A DNA stretch of 64,000 bases from Limanda limanda (Eukaryota; Chordata; Actinopteri; Pleuronectiformes; Pleuronectidae). Positions 12,489 through 27,100 of this stretch are shown one piece after another. Both the position numbers and the translations under genes were made by a program. Where the stretch lies: positions 10,589,739 through 10,653,738 of the forward strand of contig NC_083648.1 in NCBI RefSeq assembly GCF_963576545.1, read 5' to 3'. A model generated the notes under the pieces. It did no database searches. It saw nothing but the letters and a program-made list of their open reading frames with translations, and was not told the DNA's origin. Within the stretch, counting starts at the first letter, position 1. Every line of letters begins with the position of its first letter.

Positions 12489-13190
12489 TAGGGATGGGGG
12501 GAAAAATCGATTCAGTTACAAATCGCGATTCTTGTGAATGACGATTTTAAATCGATATGCTGCCTCCCAAATCGATAAAAAAAAACAACATATTTATTGG
12601 TTTATACCGGGGGGGATATATTGGGGGAGCAACATCACCCCAGAGCATGTTGACCAGCTCATGTTTTTGCACAAGAATCTAAACATACCCAAGCACTAGC
12701 TTTGCATCGGCTACATGCAAACAACAATAGCCTACTTCTTGTTTATTTCAAAGTTTATATTTTAAGGAAACTTTTATTCATTCTATTTAATTTACCTTTT
12801 ATTTATTGTTTAAAAGTAGCCTAAGTGGCATACATTTCTTAATCTGTCAGTTTGTGTGCAGTTGACTGGGGCTATACAATAATGGCACATTTTTATTTAT
12901 TTTCTCTATTGGCTGACCGGCAGTCATTAAGTTAATGTTAATATTTGAAATAAAACTGGTAAAGCTCTAAGTGAATTTGACTGTGTTGTATTTGAAGGTA
13001 TGATTCAACATTTTTCCATGGTCCAGTATTTAAAAAAAAAAAATAACCAAAAGAAATCCCAGGAAATCGTAATATCGAATCGCAATATTTACAGAATCGC
13101 AATACCCAAAGAATCGCAATACATATCGTATCGCCACCTAAGTATCGTGATATTATTGTATCAGGAGGTCCCTGCCGATTCCCGTCCCTA
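12489..13190. mobile_element. hAT-like nonautonomous element with ATCGATT-rich interior
   Basis: The termini are TAGGGATGGG (12489) and CCCGTCCCTA (ending 13190), inverted with one mismatch. The flanking octamers GTTTGGAG and CTTTCGAG match at 6 of 8, again pointing to an 8-bp duplication. Inside, both ends carry repeated AATCG/ATCGAT words (12510-12580 and 13060-13150), a style seen in fish hAT MITEs. There is no transposase frame. Confidence 0.65.
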
Positions 13191-16100
13191 CTTTCGAGAT
13201 TAGGCACTCCCTTCGAACCGGCCTTGATGGAAAAGGTGGGTGTGTAGGTCCTCCATACCTTTGCTTTCTACTTCTCAACAAGCTCAAAAACATATAGCGG
13301 CTGGAGGTAAAGACACAAACAGCTACTCTTACATGAGCTACCTTAACACTTCTGCTATAAACTTGTCCTGAAAAAAAAGAAAATGAGACTGAAATAATCC
13401 CACTGCAGAGGAACAGTCCGGATTTCAATGTGTGGGGAAAAGGACTTTCTCCCTTCGCTCGGAGCCGATCTGTCCCGGTCCACTCAACCAAAGAGCCACA
13501 GGACGCTGACTTATTCTGACACACTGAACACTTTTTTTTCCAGAGGCTCTGAATAGATGGCGAGATCCACAGATAACAAAAAAACACATAATAGCATCTG
13601 TGCAGCGCCCTGGAGCGGGGGGGACAGCTGCAGAGCGTAAACAAACAGCTAATCTGACTTTAGCCAACAAGCGAGCACAGCCTTGACACAATAAACGGAG
13701 AAGATTCATCTAAATCCCGACATAAGCTCTGCCCACGTACTGTGCACAGACAGGCGTAACACAACAGAGACCCTCTGCTTCTGCATCCCCCCCCCCGGTG
13801 CTCATGGGTAATACCGTTTGTTGCGGCGACTCCTGCGTAGTCGCTCTTCAATGTGATGGAGTGCGTCTACTTTGTTCCTCTTTCAGCCGAAGCGCATAAA
13901 CAGAGCTTCACCTCTCGGGGTCAAGACAGAAAACTCTGCTGGTGTGCATGTGGTGGCGGAGCCTTTCCACAGGAGGTCACTGTTGCTACATGAAAATGTT
14001 TAATACTTTAGGACAATCACAAAACAATTGCAGCTATAGACCTGTTTTTAATGTGTTTTAAATGTAGAAAAATAATGAAGAAATATCAAAAATATTGCTT
14101 ATTTAATGTAAATAAATATATAGAGACATATTCCAAATCTTGGCTTTTTATTTGAATATCTTTTGCAGTGACTGCCTAGAGCCTTGGTCTTAGATAATAA
14201 AGCGTGATCATGCAAAAGTGGACTCTCTCAGCCGGAGCTCACTGCAGACACTCCAGCTCCAGCGTGCACAGTAAGGATGGAACGCAGCTATTACATAAGA
14301 GGCTCATCAGTGGGATAGTGGCCCACGTACTGCGTCTCCTCGGTGAAATCTCTCTCTGTTGATCAGCCTCTCACTCAAAGTAAGAACAAAATGGCTGAGG
14401 TAACCGGCCGAGGAGAAAAACGCAGCAGAGAGGCTTCGGATTTTATGCAAATAATTTGCTATTAAATGACACGCTCCTCAATGCACATGAACTGGGGGAC
14501 TGTATGTTTGCAGGTAATGCTAATTAGGCTCCTACAGCAGAGCGAATATAATTTCTTGTGTTGCCTTTTATAAATGTACCTATACGGCAGCTGCTGTTGT
14601 TTCCATGTGAACCCACAACCTGTTTTTTTTATAGAGCAGCGTGTGTCACAATCAACACAGTGTGGTCGGGGGGGTCTTCACTGTGGTTGCCGTGCAAACC
14701 AATGTAGAAACCACAAGATCCTGAACCTTCCTCTGCAGCGGTTCACACAGGATTCACAGCTCTTAACACCAACGGGTGAAAGGTCAGTGAGAGAAAGTGT
14801 GAACTGGAATATTGGTATCGAAAATGAATGATTGATTAATTTGTTGGCCAATAAAATGACAATATCCTGCAGACCATAATACGGTATTCAAATGATTAGT
14901 AACCAACAGTCCAAAACAACAGAATATTGACTGATTGTTTATTTATTTTCGATGAGGGGATGTGTTGATGTTATTTGTTGTATCTGAATGTTTGTGGGTT
15001 TTGGTGGAATACGACAAGCAATTCTCATCCTGCAACGTACCAATAACAGGCATATTTTTCACAATAAGCTTTGACTTTATACACAAACAAAGTTTTACAC
15101 TGTTGGCAAATAAGCAACTTTAAAATGTAAGATTAAGCAGCCATTATATATTCTTAGATTTGAGAAGCTACATTCTGACTTAATGAATCTTTTGAAAATC
15201 TGCATTTTAAATACCATCCACTAATCAATCAAATAACAACACTGAATGTGAACCAGTAAGCTCATGACAACAACCCTGATGCGTCACACTTCTCCACAAC
15301 ATCTATAACGACTATAATCCAAAAATCATCTGAAGCCGAAGAGAGCACGGCTCCTTTCCTCGCCAGGTGTCCCCTGCGGGTGTTTTCACAAACCGCTGTC
15401 GGCCTCCAGCTGCACAAACGAGCGGGGGGGGTTTGTTCTCCTAATTTGCCACGTTGTTGCGACCCTCCTCGTTTCGCAGCAGATGGACGAGGGTCAACAT
15501 CGCTGTCAGATCGCCGGCTACAGGCCCCCGTGCGGCGTGTGCCAATCGCCTGCCTCCACTCTCACCGGCCCACAAACCCCTGTTGACTCCACGCCCACTT
15601 GCCCATCCATCGCACAGGCAACCAGTTGCCTAGGCAACCCTCTAAACCCTGGCGCCTGTTTAAGTGTCAAGACAAATTCTGTTTTACATTTATTTGCGCA
15701 ACGGTTCATTTCTCATTCATCCGTTCATTCATGAATTTATTCCGACATCTGCCTGTCGCTTTCTGTGAGCAAACCAGATGCTCATTGTTACTGGTCCGTC
15801 TCCAGATAAATGTGAGGTTCGACATGGAGAAATGAAAGAAGCTGAATTTACACCACTGTTTTCTCTCAGTGTTATAGATGACAGAGAGCATAAATATCTA
15901 CAGTCTTCTATCTTCACACAAATAGGATGCGAGTTAAAAAATGATATGGACCCTCTACAAAAAGCTACGATCGATAAGAATAATCATCAGTGACTGTGAG
16001 AGGATTTCACCAAAGAGATTTATAAATGCAGAATTGAAGCTGTGATGAGAAGCCAAAGGCATGATCAAAATCGATTATCAAACACAAACTAATGGGTAAT

Positions 16101-16684
16101 CTCAGCAAACAGCATCATTTCAGTTACATAACAGGAGACACATTGGGAGGTCGTCAAATACAAATCAAACACTCTTTATAGATTATAACACTTTTTATAC
16201 GTTATCCAAAGTGACAAGGTTGTTCGCGTCCAATTCCAAATGACCTGCGGCTACATTAAATTAGAAATCTAATTAAGATCATTCAGAAACATCATTTTAA
16301 ACGGTAGTTCACTGAGCCATCCAGATAATCCTCTCTCCAGTGATTTTCTGCACAGTCACTCGTCGCCCAGCGAGCGATGGCAGCCACCGCTCCACGCCCA
16401 GTCTGAACGCTGAACAGCCGTCCGATTAACCAGCAGCGTTTGATTCTTTCTATCAGGAAACAACCCTGGTTAGGAAATTGAAATCTGAAATTGAAATCTC
16501 CTGTTTGCTCCTGTGTCAGAGTGAAAGAGTGAGAGATAAGCCAAAAGGAAAAAAAGGAGAGACAGAATCGGAAATAACGCTCAGTTCAGCTCGGCTGCTC
16601 TGTTGCATTCATCAGTGCCGTTGCTCTGTCAAAGGGGGCGTGACATGCACAGGCAAACTCACTATGAAGCACGAGTGCACACAG

Positions 16685-16727
<43 letters not shown>

Positions 16728-18096
16728 GCTGGTGCTCATCAGTGTCACGTTGACAAGGCCTTCGCTGTACAAATCACAGCAGGAGTGCAGACGATGGAAG
16801 GAAATGGAAGATTACATAAAAGAGAAACAGAGAAGCACGAGCTTTATGGAATGCAAACATCCTCCGGCATGAACACAGACAAAACCTCCAATCACCACAG
16901 TCGAACTGGAGATTAATACACAAAATCAGCGTCAATTAAAGAATTCCAATTTCCAATTACAGAAGTCAAGCAATCGTTCTTTTTGCGCGCAGACGCCACA
17001 AAATGGAGGCAGAACTCCGCAACTGCACACAACACAAAACGAGACAAAACAACAAAACACCTCTATCAGGACAGCCTCAGTGCTTTCATGGGTGTTGTAT
17101 TTTCTTTATTCCTCATTTCTAGTCTACATTCAACAGAGCACTGCTGTCATGCTCTGTGCTGCCGCCCACGTTCACCCTTGCAGAGAGCGAGAGAAAGGAA
17201 AAGAGGGTGAGGGAGGGAGGGAGAGAGAGTGGGAGGGAGGTAGAGGAGAAAACCTTGCTTTCACAGCGAGGCCGACGATACATTATGGGAGGACAAACCA
17301 TATTGCTCCATGCTGTTTCTCTTACAAATCACTACATGCTACAAACAATACGCGCACATATTGTGCAAATCCAAGGTGGCATGCCAGGCCTTGATTACCA
17401 CGGCCCCGGCTGCACGGCTAAACGGAGCCGGAGGGGAAATGCATGTGCTTTGTAAATCTGTACACCAACAGGTTGTGTTTATGTTCCTTATGTAATGGGG
17501 GAGACTTGTTTACCCTTCGCAAACTTCAGCAATTTCCTGGTAAATTAATTTAAATGAGAAAAACCTCCTTTTATTCGAGAAGCCAATTCGAGAGGCTCAG
17601 GTAGTGTTTACCCCTCGGGTCAGAGCAGCGTTTATTTTTATGCTGGAGAAGAACAACTCCTTCCTCCGTGTTCTCTCTAACACGCATGAATCCTCCAATA
17701 AAAAAAAACACAACTACAGCTTTCCCCGTCTAGACACGATTCAATTTCAAATCCTGACTGCGCTGCAGCACAATTATGAAAATCTCGGAAACTCAGCTTT
17801 CGTAATTACCTTGTGCAAAAACCCGTAAGATCTTAAAATGGTGTGACAGTGGAGTTAGGTAGGAGCGCTGCACCGAGCTGGAGCTCCGGTAGATAACAGT
17901 CAGAATACTGAGGTGATGTCCTCTTCATTTTGTTGTGTTTGCAACTCGGAAGGAGACTCAGATTACAAATGTGCACATCGACAATTCTTTGGTCGACTAA
18001 ATGAAACACAAATAGCCATAGCTCACACAGATTACATTGCTGGCAGTGTGGAAATTGGTTTAAAGCACCATTTAGATATTCATATTGAACAAAAAT
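13191..18096. other. No gene seen
   Basis: Mostly unique-looking intron-like sequence. Listed items are the CA tract at 16689 and a purine-rich G-run cluster at 17205-17221. The 163-codon minus frame at 13153-13644 overlaps a transposon end and resembles no family. Confidence 0.5.
16689..16724 (+). repeat. (CA)n microsatellite
   Basis: About 18 CA units. Confidence 0.9.
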
Positions 18097-18395
18097 TGCA
18101 CTGGTTATCACTGTTGTCTCACAGCCAGAAGGTTCCTGGTTCGAATCCCAGTTTGGCCAACGTGGTCTTTCTGCGTTAGCGTGAGTTTTCTCCAGCTTCC
18201 TCCTACTGTCCAAACACTGGGATTAGTTGAGACTCTGAGTCTTGTGAGTGTAAATAGTTGTTGTCCCTGTGATACACTGAGGACCTGTCCAGGGTGTATC
18301 ACACCTTCTACCCAAAGTCAGCTGGCATTGGCTCCAACTTCCTCCTCTAGTGTAAAAGGAAAAGCAGTAGAGATAATGGACGGATGGATGAATAA
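18097..18395 (+). repeat. SINE-like teleost repeat with tRNA-type B box
   Basis: TCACAGCCAGAAGGTTCCTG is followed by GGTTCGAATCCCAG (a perfect B-box core), CAGCTTCCTCCTACTGTCCAA, GGACCTGTCCAGGGTGTATC and AGATAATGGACGGATGGATG. This is one of the commonest dispersed sequences in bony fishes. It is not a functional tRNA, because no acceptor stem or cloverleaf surrounds the B box. Confidence 0.65.
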
Positions 18396-20339
18396 AATAC
18401 GATTGTGATTGTTTTCCGATGATGGTGGCAGGACTTGTTTTTAAAAAAATCCTGGCTTTCAGCTCCTTGTACCAAAATGATATCAGTCCGGGTAAAGTGG
18501 TAGTCGTGTTGGACTTGACTGAAGATCCCTCATGGCCGTGACCCATATTACTGCGGGGGGGGAGGAGGCAATCCATCAGAGGCACTTCATCAGCGAGGAT
18601 GAGCTTCTCTCGCGGGATGAGAGTCATGGCTCATATTCAAGGCTGTTAAGTCTGTGAACACACACACACGCAAACACTGGCAGCCCACTCCCCAACAAAC
18701 ATCCCCGCCCCCTCAAACAGCCGATTATAACTTCCTGTTCCTCCTCCTCCTCCTCTCTTTTTCCCTGCACAGCCCGCGGGATGTGAAAGGTGAAGGCAAA
18801 GAAGTAGCCATGAGTCTATTATGGCCAGTTTGGCTACAGCTGGCAGCGATGGGGGTGAAATAGGCGCGAAGTAGGAGATAATCAGAGGTCTTTGGCAGCA
18901 GCCGGTCCATTGAGCGAACTAAAGTGACTTCTCCATGCAGCATGAATTCCATCTGGCTCAGCGGCCGCACCGACGGAGACAAAATGTTCCTTACTGTAGC
19001 TTTGCTGTAAGCATAAAACCTGGGTAACCATGGAGAGCGGATTGCTTAATTCTCCATCTCTGCTCACATCACCAATTAGCCGCCCTGCTCTGAATCCAAA
19101 GACAAGAGGGTCAGAGCTGACAGTAACTGTCGCATTCTCCATCATCCACACACAGAGGAGTATTATTAGTACAGAGAGTAGCCCGTGGCAGCCGATATTA
19201 AAGTACAGCAGCACTGTGAACACATGCTCAGAGCATCTTTGGTCTCATTATTCTTGCGGCCAGCTATTAGGCAGCTAGCGCTCTCATTACCTGGAGAAAG
19301 ACAGCTCTCTGCAGTTCGGCGCTCTCCGAGGAATAGAGCTTAGAAAGAGAGCGGGCACCTCTACATCTAGTTCGACCCTAACTGCTTAAAATTAGGTGGT
19401 CACCGCAAAGAGAGGAGGAGAAGAAAATCCTTTTTATGCAGCTAAATGAAACCTGCAAAGTAAAGATTAAAAAAGATTACAGAGCGACTGCATGGATCCA
19501 GGCTGCTGCTTGATTGCAATGCACCCAAAACCGATGCTTCCCTGCAGCCCGCCACTAATCCACGCTCAGGAGATTTGCTCTTACGGGCATGTTTTTTGGA
19601 TGCCAGATGAGCTGGATGTTGTCTTGTTGAGAGGCAGGGCAGCCTACGTCAGCGCCGCCGGCTGCAGTCCAACACCGCAGAGCAAGGACGCAGGACAGAC
19701 AAGCGTGAAGTGCACAGAGGCCTTTTTCCTCCAGGATTTTCCTCTAGAGCCTGGCAGCGCTCCGAGGCTGCGAGTCTAATTCGGCCACCAGGCCAGTCCC
19801 TGGCATCCTCTCCAGATGGTGGTGAACAGGGGGGTGAGCGGAGGGATCAGGAAGAGATTGATGACTGGTTCCTGACTACACATCCGGTGGCTGAGTCCCA
19901 TTCTCCTCCTCATCCTCCCGTCATGTGCCAGGCATGGCCACGGAGACCGGATGCTCCCGTGTCTTGGTGCTTCACAAATGTGTTAAGCTGTTTATTAGTA
20001 ACAGGACGTGATGCTGTTGTAGCAGAGTCAATGCAAGAGAGGCTACGTGAGGCCACATGAAGCCATTCAACAAAATAGAGATAAAGGTGTAATGCAAATT
20101 TGGCTGCTTTCAGATATAACAATAACTTACATTTTTAAGGTACTTTTTAAAGATTCTTTACATACTTAAGGGAGAAGGACATATTTAAGGTGACAGACAA
20201 TTTGATCAAATCAAGTCATATGCTTGGATAAAACATAGATTCTGAAGATTTTACCTCTGAGGAATTATAATGGGGACCTTTTACAAGCAACCACGCTGAA
20301 GTCCAGACATTTTCCTGAACATTTCCAGAGGGCGCTAAT

Positions 20340-20480
20340 ATCAGAGTCAGTTGCTGCTGACATTTTTGGGCACTTGTCCTAACAGGCCCCTAGTAAACTT
20401 TCCAGAGGATTGTCCAAGTGAGTCCACGTGAGAATACAGCAGAGAAATGTCCCCAAAAACCCACAATGAGCGAGCCGGCA
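20340..20480 (-). repeat. Three-copy dispersed repeat, copy A
   Basis: The reverse complement aligns with 33965-34085 (TACTAGGGGCCTG, AAAATGTC, then CTGACTC(A/T)GATAT). It is a degraded noncoding repeat. The family's high copy number is inferred from three copies in one window. Confidence 0.5.
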
Positions 20481-23400
20481 TTTTGATGACTTTTCTAAAA
20501 CTAGAAACAACATAGATAGAGGTGCCATACACATAGAAGATGCTGGCGAAGGTGTCTACTTGGAAAGACAACAAGATTCAAGAGTTTTTGGCGTTAAGGA
20601 CAGACGCTCAGGTTGATGTGCTGTCGATTTCCTCAGCCGAACTTTTATATCACGTCCTGCATGCTCCCCCTGTTGTTACATCTGACTCAGACAATTTCCT
20701 GCTGCATTAAATGCAGAATGTGGAAAATGTCTGAACCAAATGTTCTAGATATTTGAATTTGTCTGAAAACAACTATAATGACTTGTGTGCTTCTGTACCG
20801 GCTTCTTATTCTTATCCAATATATCACAAATAGGGAAAAGCCAGAAGGTTGAATAAATCAAATCTATCAAAGTGATGCTCTAGCTAACACAGAAACTTTC
20901 ACCTGTGTGCAACATCAATTCTAAAAAGCCTTTGTTGTTAGATAACCATTGTGAGACAGAAGTGAAAAAACTAACACTTGAAATAATTCATGGCCTGAGC
21001 GAGAACAAATCTGTGTGCGTGAGAAGAAGAGAGAGAAAAAGAAGAAGCGTTGCAGACTGTGTGGTACAATGAATGGGAAGATGACAAAAGATAGAGTGAG
21101 AAGACCACAAAAGAGAGAGAGTGAGCACGTCACAGCAAATTTCACACTCCAGGAGCAGCAGAGCGAATCATCTGGCCAAGGAAACGCTAAGTCCGACCAT
21201 AGCGTGGAAAGAATTGCATCAGCTTCTATTTTCTCTAAGTTTTGGAGGCTTTTCAGGAGATGCTCTCGCCAAAACCCCACTATGTGATGCTGAAAGAATC
21301 TTCGAAAACACACATTGCAGGCTTCCCCCTTCGTTCGGAAAAGTCGATGAGACAAGGAAAAGTGGCGACTCTTGCCACTTGACAAATTATGGGCTCAACG
21401 CGCATCGAAGGAATGTGAAGAGCAGCGTCGACGTGACAAAGGAAAAGACATTCTTCTGTCGTTTCATCCAAATTGCCGTCATCATCAATATTCATACTCT
21501 GAGAGCCTGGTGATCCATCAGTAATGGTCTTAGAAGAAGAGAAAAATGACACCATCATCTCGCAGTCATTTCCTTCTCCTCCAGATGGCATAACGGGAGG
21601 AGCTGGAGCGAGGGGAGCGGAGGAGGAAGAAGAGGAGGGCAACTCTGAAGTTGAGCGCTGCTGTTGTGTCTGTGCCAGTTGATTTATGATCCTCTTCCTT
21701 AAGTACGAGGCTGCAGATCTTACACAACTCCATTCAGTCGCAGAAGCCATAAACCCCACCACAGGGCGGACATGAAGGACTCCAGCGCCGCGTGTGCCGG
21801 AGGAGCGTCTTCCTCTTTGATTTCATAGTCATTACAGAAACAGGACTGTAAGAGCCAAGCAAGTAAAGAAAGACGTGTGGATCACAGAAGCCTCCCATCA
21901 CCATCAGATGCTGTTTTCAAGCCTCATCTCTTCAAGTCAATTACAGCGCATGCAGCATCTGATGTTACTAAAAGCATCCAAAAAACACATAAAAGCAAAG
22001 CTACGACACAAACAGCCCGGTGCTGCGAGTAAATATGTAATTATTTTTACAAATACTGCTTGAAGATCTAAAACCAAATTATAAATGAGAGGTTGAGGTG
22101 TGGAGGTGTCATTATAATGATGGAATCGTTAGTAGTAATAGTTTCTGATCCAACAACATATTGTTAAAGGATTTAACAAATTGGTACTTTACCCTTTGAA
22201 GATGTCAGAGTATTTAAATCTTTTATATCTCTAAAAATGTACAACCTCAGGTGTAGGGTTATGTTTGTCCGTAAACTATAATAAAATGAGACCAGTGCTG
22301 AGGCTGTCTCATAAATGAAATAAAATTGCTTTTCCCCATTACATTTAGCGAAATAAATACGTTCTTTTTTTTAGATACGCCTGTCTTTTTCCCTGCTCCT
22401 CTGCCATCCTCTGCACTTAATACTTTTTCAATTTATTACAGACAAACCATTTCAGTGGTGCTGACATTGAAATGAGTGAAGCAGATAAACAGTCAATAAA
22501 AGGTTCATGAAAGCCGGGCTGATAAGGACACGTTTGATATTTGATTAACGCCTTGCTCTTAAATTCCCGTTGGTGCACATTAGGTGAGAGCGGCTGTTAC
22601 ATAACGTGTGCAGTCACCGAATGTTCAGTCGTGCACCGTGCCCATTGAAAGACCTGAAAGTCATTGGATTTCTATCAAACAAAGCCTTTTAGATTTCGTG
22701 TGGCCACCCACTGCCAAGTCCACGCGGCCCATGTGGATAGCGAGTAATTAAGAGACGTAAAAATAATCCCAATCGCCCGGCAGGTGCCAAGTGGAGCTTC
22801 AAACCTGCACCTCTCACCCACGGCTGCCACACAACTGGAGGGATCTCTATCAATCTGTGGAGCTGAGTCAGAGCTGAAGGGGTCGTAGGAGTTGCTCTCG
22901 ACTGACACACAACATTAACCTGTGCACATGTTAAATGGCAAATGCTCAGGCCGACGCAGATATTGAATGATAAATCGCAAACGAAGTTGATGAGTCACAG
23001 CTTTTGGTATATTTGATCTGCTTTTGCCGAGCATGAAAAACAGTCAGTAAAGGCATTTATCAAAATCAGACCAATCCCATAAAGGACTCATTATAACGTG
23101 CAATTTTGATTCTGCCAGTGGGAGGAAGCAGAGACGCATTGTCCATCTTCATATTCTGCTTATGCCACGCAGGGCTCTATCCGATAACTAACAGCACCTT
23201 CGTCCCAACCATATGGAAAGTCTGCATACAATAAGTCGAGCCTCTTCCACTGCAGCGAGGCCAAAACGTGGACAATAATTACACGGTTGGCTTAGCAAAA
23301 GAAAAGGAACACGCGGATTGGACAAATTGGTGTGTTGTGATGAGTGGCAGGGAAGTAGGCCAGCTGAGAGGATGGCAAAACCCATCTGCGATCCTCTCTG

Positions 23401-24039
23401 GTGGTGATCACCACGAGACCCCCCCCCACGCTCCAGAAGAAGATGGGGAACGATTGGCTTTCCTTAGACCTCAATGAGTCATCTCAACTGCCCTGCTTAT
23501 AACCTGCCCCGGGGCCATATGCTCCTTTCCCTTCACAAGACACGTGTCAGAAATAATAACACTGAAAATCTACTCAGCACAGAAACCAAAGAGTAATGTG
23601 CCCCCTCCCATCTAATTTGACTCTACCCCTCAAATGATTAGAATGTGGCAGTAGCCAGATCAACATATCAAAAGGCTAATGGGTGGATTGGCTGTTTGCA
23701 AATTGACATAAAATAGGGACAGAAAGTTAAAACTCTTTGGGCATTTGAACTCATAAAGGCAAATATTATATTCATTTCTTATGGAGTGCCGTGACCCTCA
23801 GGGTTACCTGCTGTCCCACACAATGTCCAGATGGCCACAGCCACAGAGCTCGGCCTCCCTGTGACACAGGTATTAATGCAGTCTAACAGCTGGTTGTTAG
23901 TAATACTGAGGGTGGAAGGGCAATAAGTCCAGGTTGTCTGCTCGAAGATCAACAGAGCAGACGGAAGGTGAAACTGGCCGACTATCTCTGTATCCAGATG
24001 TGTCATTTAACAACTTATCACAATATGGCCGCTGCTCTC

Positions 24040-24041
<2 letters not shown>

Positions 24042-24101
<60 letters not shown>
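24042..24101 (+). repeat. (GT)n microsatellite
   Basis: About 30 uninterrupted GT units. Confidence 0.95.
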
Positions 24102-24102
<1 letters not shown>

Positions 24103-27100
24103 GTTAATGTCCCGTGATTGTTTGGCTTACCTGCAGAGATGCATGATATTGGAAATCCGTCAAGATGGTCCGATGGCAGCGCCGGGCATTAGGGGAAGGA
24201 AAGAGAGAAAATCAATGAGGAGTTCGATTCATGTTAAGTTGAAAATAAATCAGTTCGGACGTCAGTGGGTTACGCATCAAGACAGCATCTTCCATTAAGA
24301 ATCAATTGTATTTATTCTCCTATATGTGTACACTACCCCCAGCCTATCTGCTGATCATTCCAGGGATCTGTGGTCACATCCAAACACTGATGATCACCGA
24401 ATATTTCAGAAAAAACATTATTACATATGCGCTGTGGTAAATTAACAGAAATCAGACCTGATATTCTAGTTCTGCTGTCAACACATGTCAATTTTCTTAT
24501 CATTGCTTATTCTTAGTCATTCTGGTTTTTCTTGTAAATATGATCCCAGGTTTGTTCCCTTTAGAATCAATTCTCAATCAGCCACCCGATAAGTTTTATT
24601 TTCCATTGATGCAATAATCAGCCAATTCAGTTGACAGTTCAGTTTGTTGATACTTGTTCATGACACTGCAATCAGTCTGCCATAACTCAATAAAGCAGTT
24701 GAATAATGTATCTTAAATACCACATGAATAATTCATGAAATCATCACAAAGAAATACGAGGCGTCGGGATATGATTTATCCCCATACAGTTGACATTTTC
24801 ACACCGGTCATCAGAGATGTTTTTATAGAGTTTAAACTATCTTTCTTTGTGCTGTTCCAGCTCCAGTCCCCAAACTCTTAACTGAGGAAGTTGAGTATTC
24901 ATCTGTATCTGTCTGTGCCGCCTCCCCTGTGCTTCTATCTAACCTGATAGAAACAGGCCAGACATAGGGAAGAAAGTGCGTCACGTCAAACCACTTTCTT
25001 TGTGACCGCCCTGCATTTATAGCTATTTTCTGTGCACCTCAGGTCAGGCTGACTTGATATTACAAGGCACCTTTATCCAAACAATCGCACCAGGACGAGT
25101 GTGGAAAGGAAACCATGCTTCTCTACTGCAGGACTTTACAGAAAAAGGATCAATAATAATCTGCCAAAAGGTTGTTTTTTTTAACATTATATAACATTTT
25201 TAACATTCAATCAGCTCCGTTACGTTTTTTTTAAACAAGGGAACCGAAAAAATGCTGCTTGTGGAGTGGGTGTTATTTTCTCCAGATGGACACAAGACGA
25301 AGGACAAGTTATCCAGGATGTTCCAAGTTGGACTCTGCAGAAACAACCAAACAAACTAAACTGCTTCCATGTTGAGGAAAGATGAATGTGTGCGGTGCCT
25401 CCTCTCCCTTCCACCGTACGTCCAATATCTCAGAGTCATCCAAAAAGCGCTCCATGTTTGGCCGTGCAGTAGCTATCCCCGTCCTTGAGTCAGTGCAGGC
25501 TGAGGTGTTGCATTGCTCAGCACGGGTCATATGCAACCAGAGCAGTTTTCAATGAGTCACCGAGACACCAGTTAATTCACATGCTGCATCATATAATGAG
25601 CCTGACTAGTTGTGACGGCAGCAAAGGAGATGTGACTGTGACCAAGAGAACACACAGACCAAAAAAATAACAACTGGGGACTAAAACTACAGCTGATACT
25701 CGGGTGTTAGTGTTAGTCCTATTGATTCAGAGCTGAATATGAGGCCCTGAGAGATCTGACCTGGTCCTGAATGTGTCCCAACCTTCACTCCAAAACCTGA
25801 TGGTATTCATTAGGGTTTGGAAATGCCAGGTAACTCACGATGGGATCCACAACACACACTGTAACTTGTCAATGTCCACATGTGCCATCATTTCAATGTA
25901 AAACCACCATTAACTGGCAAAGTCCTTTCTAAAAGTCAATATCGACATTCGGTGCCATGTCGATAATCGTTTCTCATGAGTCAGGGCAATGATATAATGC
26001 CGTATTGATATTTTGCCCCACCCCTTCAATTTCATTGATTAACAATCAATAAAAAATGGTTGTAGATTAGTTTTCCAATAATCGACCCGGTAATTTATCA
26101 ACTAATAGTTTAAATTAAAAACAGGAAACTGCCTGTAGTTATGTGAGTGTGTGTCTCGCTGCCTCTCACACAGTTCAACCTCCATCTCCCTGTGAACTCA
26201 CACTGACATAAAGGAACATGGAAGGTGAATGATTGGATGTTCACAGTCGACTGAAAGGCTGAAATGTCTCTCACTTGTAATTTCCCTGCTGCAAACAGGC
26301 CTGTGCCGATGTTCCAGGGAACAAATACGGTGTTGAATTGTCCCGTCCATCCAAACTAATCGGAGCAGTAGCTGTGGCTCACTCAGGCTCAGGTCGAGTC
26401 GCCCTCCGGGTACTCTATCTGAAGAGATCTGATCCTTCCTTTGTCAGAAATAAGGATGTCTAGTCCTGGACCAGCTGCAAACAAAAGGGTCTGAGGCGGC
26501 AGTCAGTGTGATGGGAGGTCAATTATCTGCACAGAGGCTAGAGAGATACTGAGAGGAAGAGGAAGAGAAAGGGGGGGGGCTATAATCCGACAAAATGGTG
26601 TAGATTGATTGTGCCTGACATGTAGTGTTGGAAGGCTTCCTAGATGGCAAAGCCACCCAACCCCCCCAAGACCCCAATTCATGATCCTCCGTCACAACAT
26701 GACACTGCTCCGTCACCTTCTGCGTCCCTACCACCACAACCCCCCCACCGCATCCATCTCCTCGGGGTATCCAGGGGCAAAGGCCTGTGTGTGTGGGGAA
26801 ATTCACACATGCAGACAACACCACGAACACACTCACGCAGAGCTACTCCAGCCACCTACTGGTGTTACATAACACACACCACTGCCTACTCGTCCGCCAG
26901 CAGATCGGCACCACGCTCAGAGATCTGCATCACCACAGCTCCTACACTGCACAAGTATCCACCTCACGGTTTCTCTGCGTGGAGAGACACGTGGACATGT
27001 CCTCTGGGCCGCCGATGCTAAGTGACCCACGTCTGTCCTGACGATGTAAACCAAGATTTCACTCGGATGGATCTTTCCCAAATGTGACATCTGAAAATGT

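Noticed and set aside
13153..13644. Minus-strand 163-codon frame
   Set aside because: It overlaps the right end of the hAT-like element and has no family resemblance or splice support.
18130..18145. GGTTCGAATCC as a possible tRNA gene
   Set aside because: Only the B-box is present, inside a common dispersed repeat. No acceptor stem or anticodon arm could be drawn.
21280..21762. Minus-strand 160-codon Ser/Pro-rich frame
   Set aside because: I considered a transposase-derived gene, but no BED finger or hAT dimerisation motif is visible, and no splice partners were found. It is left as unproven.
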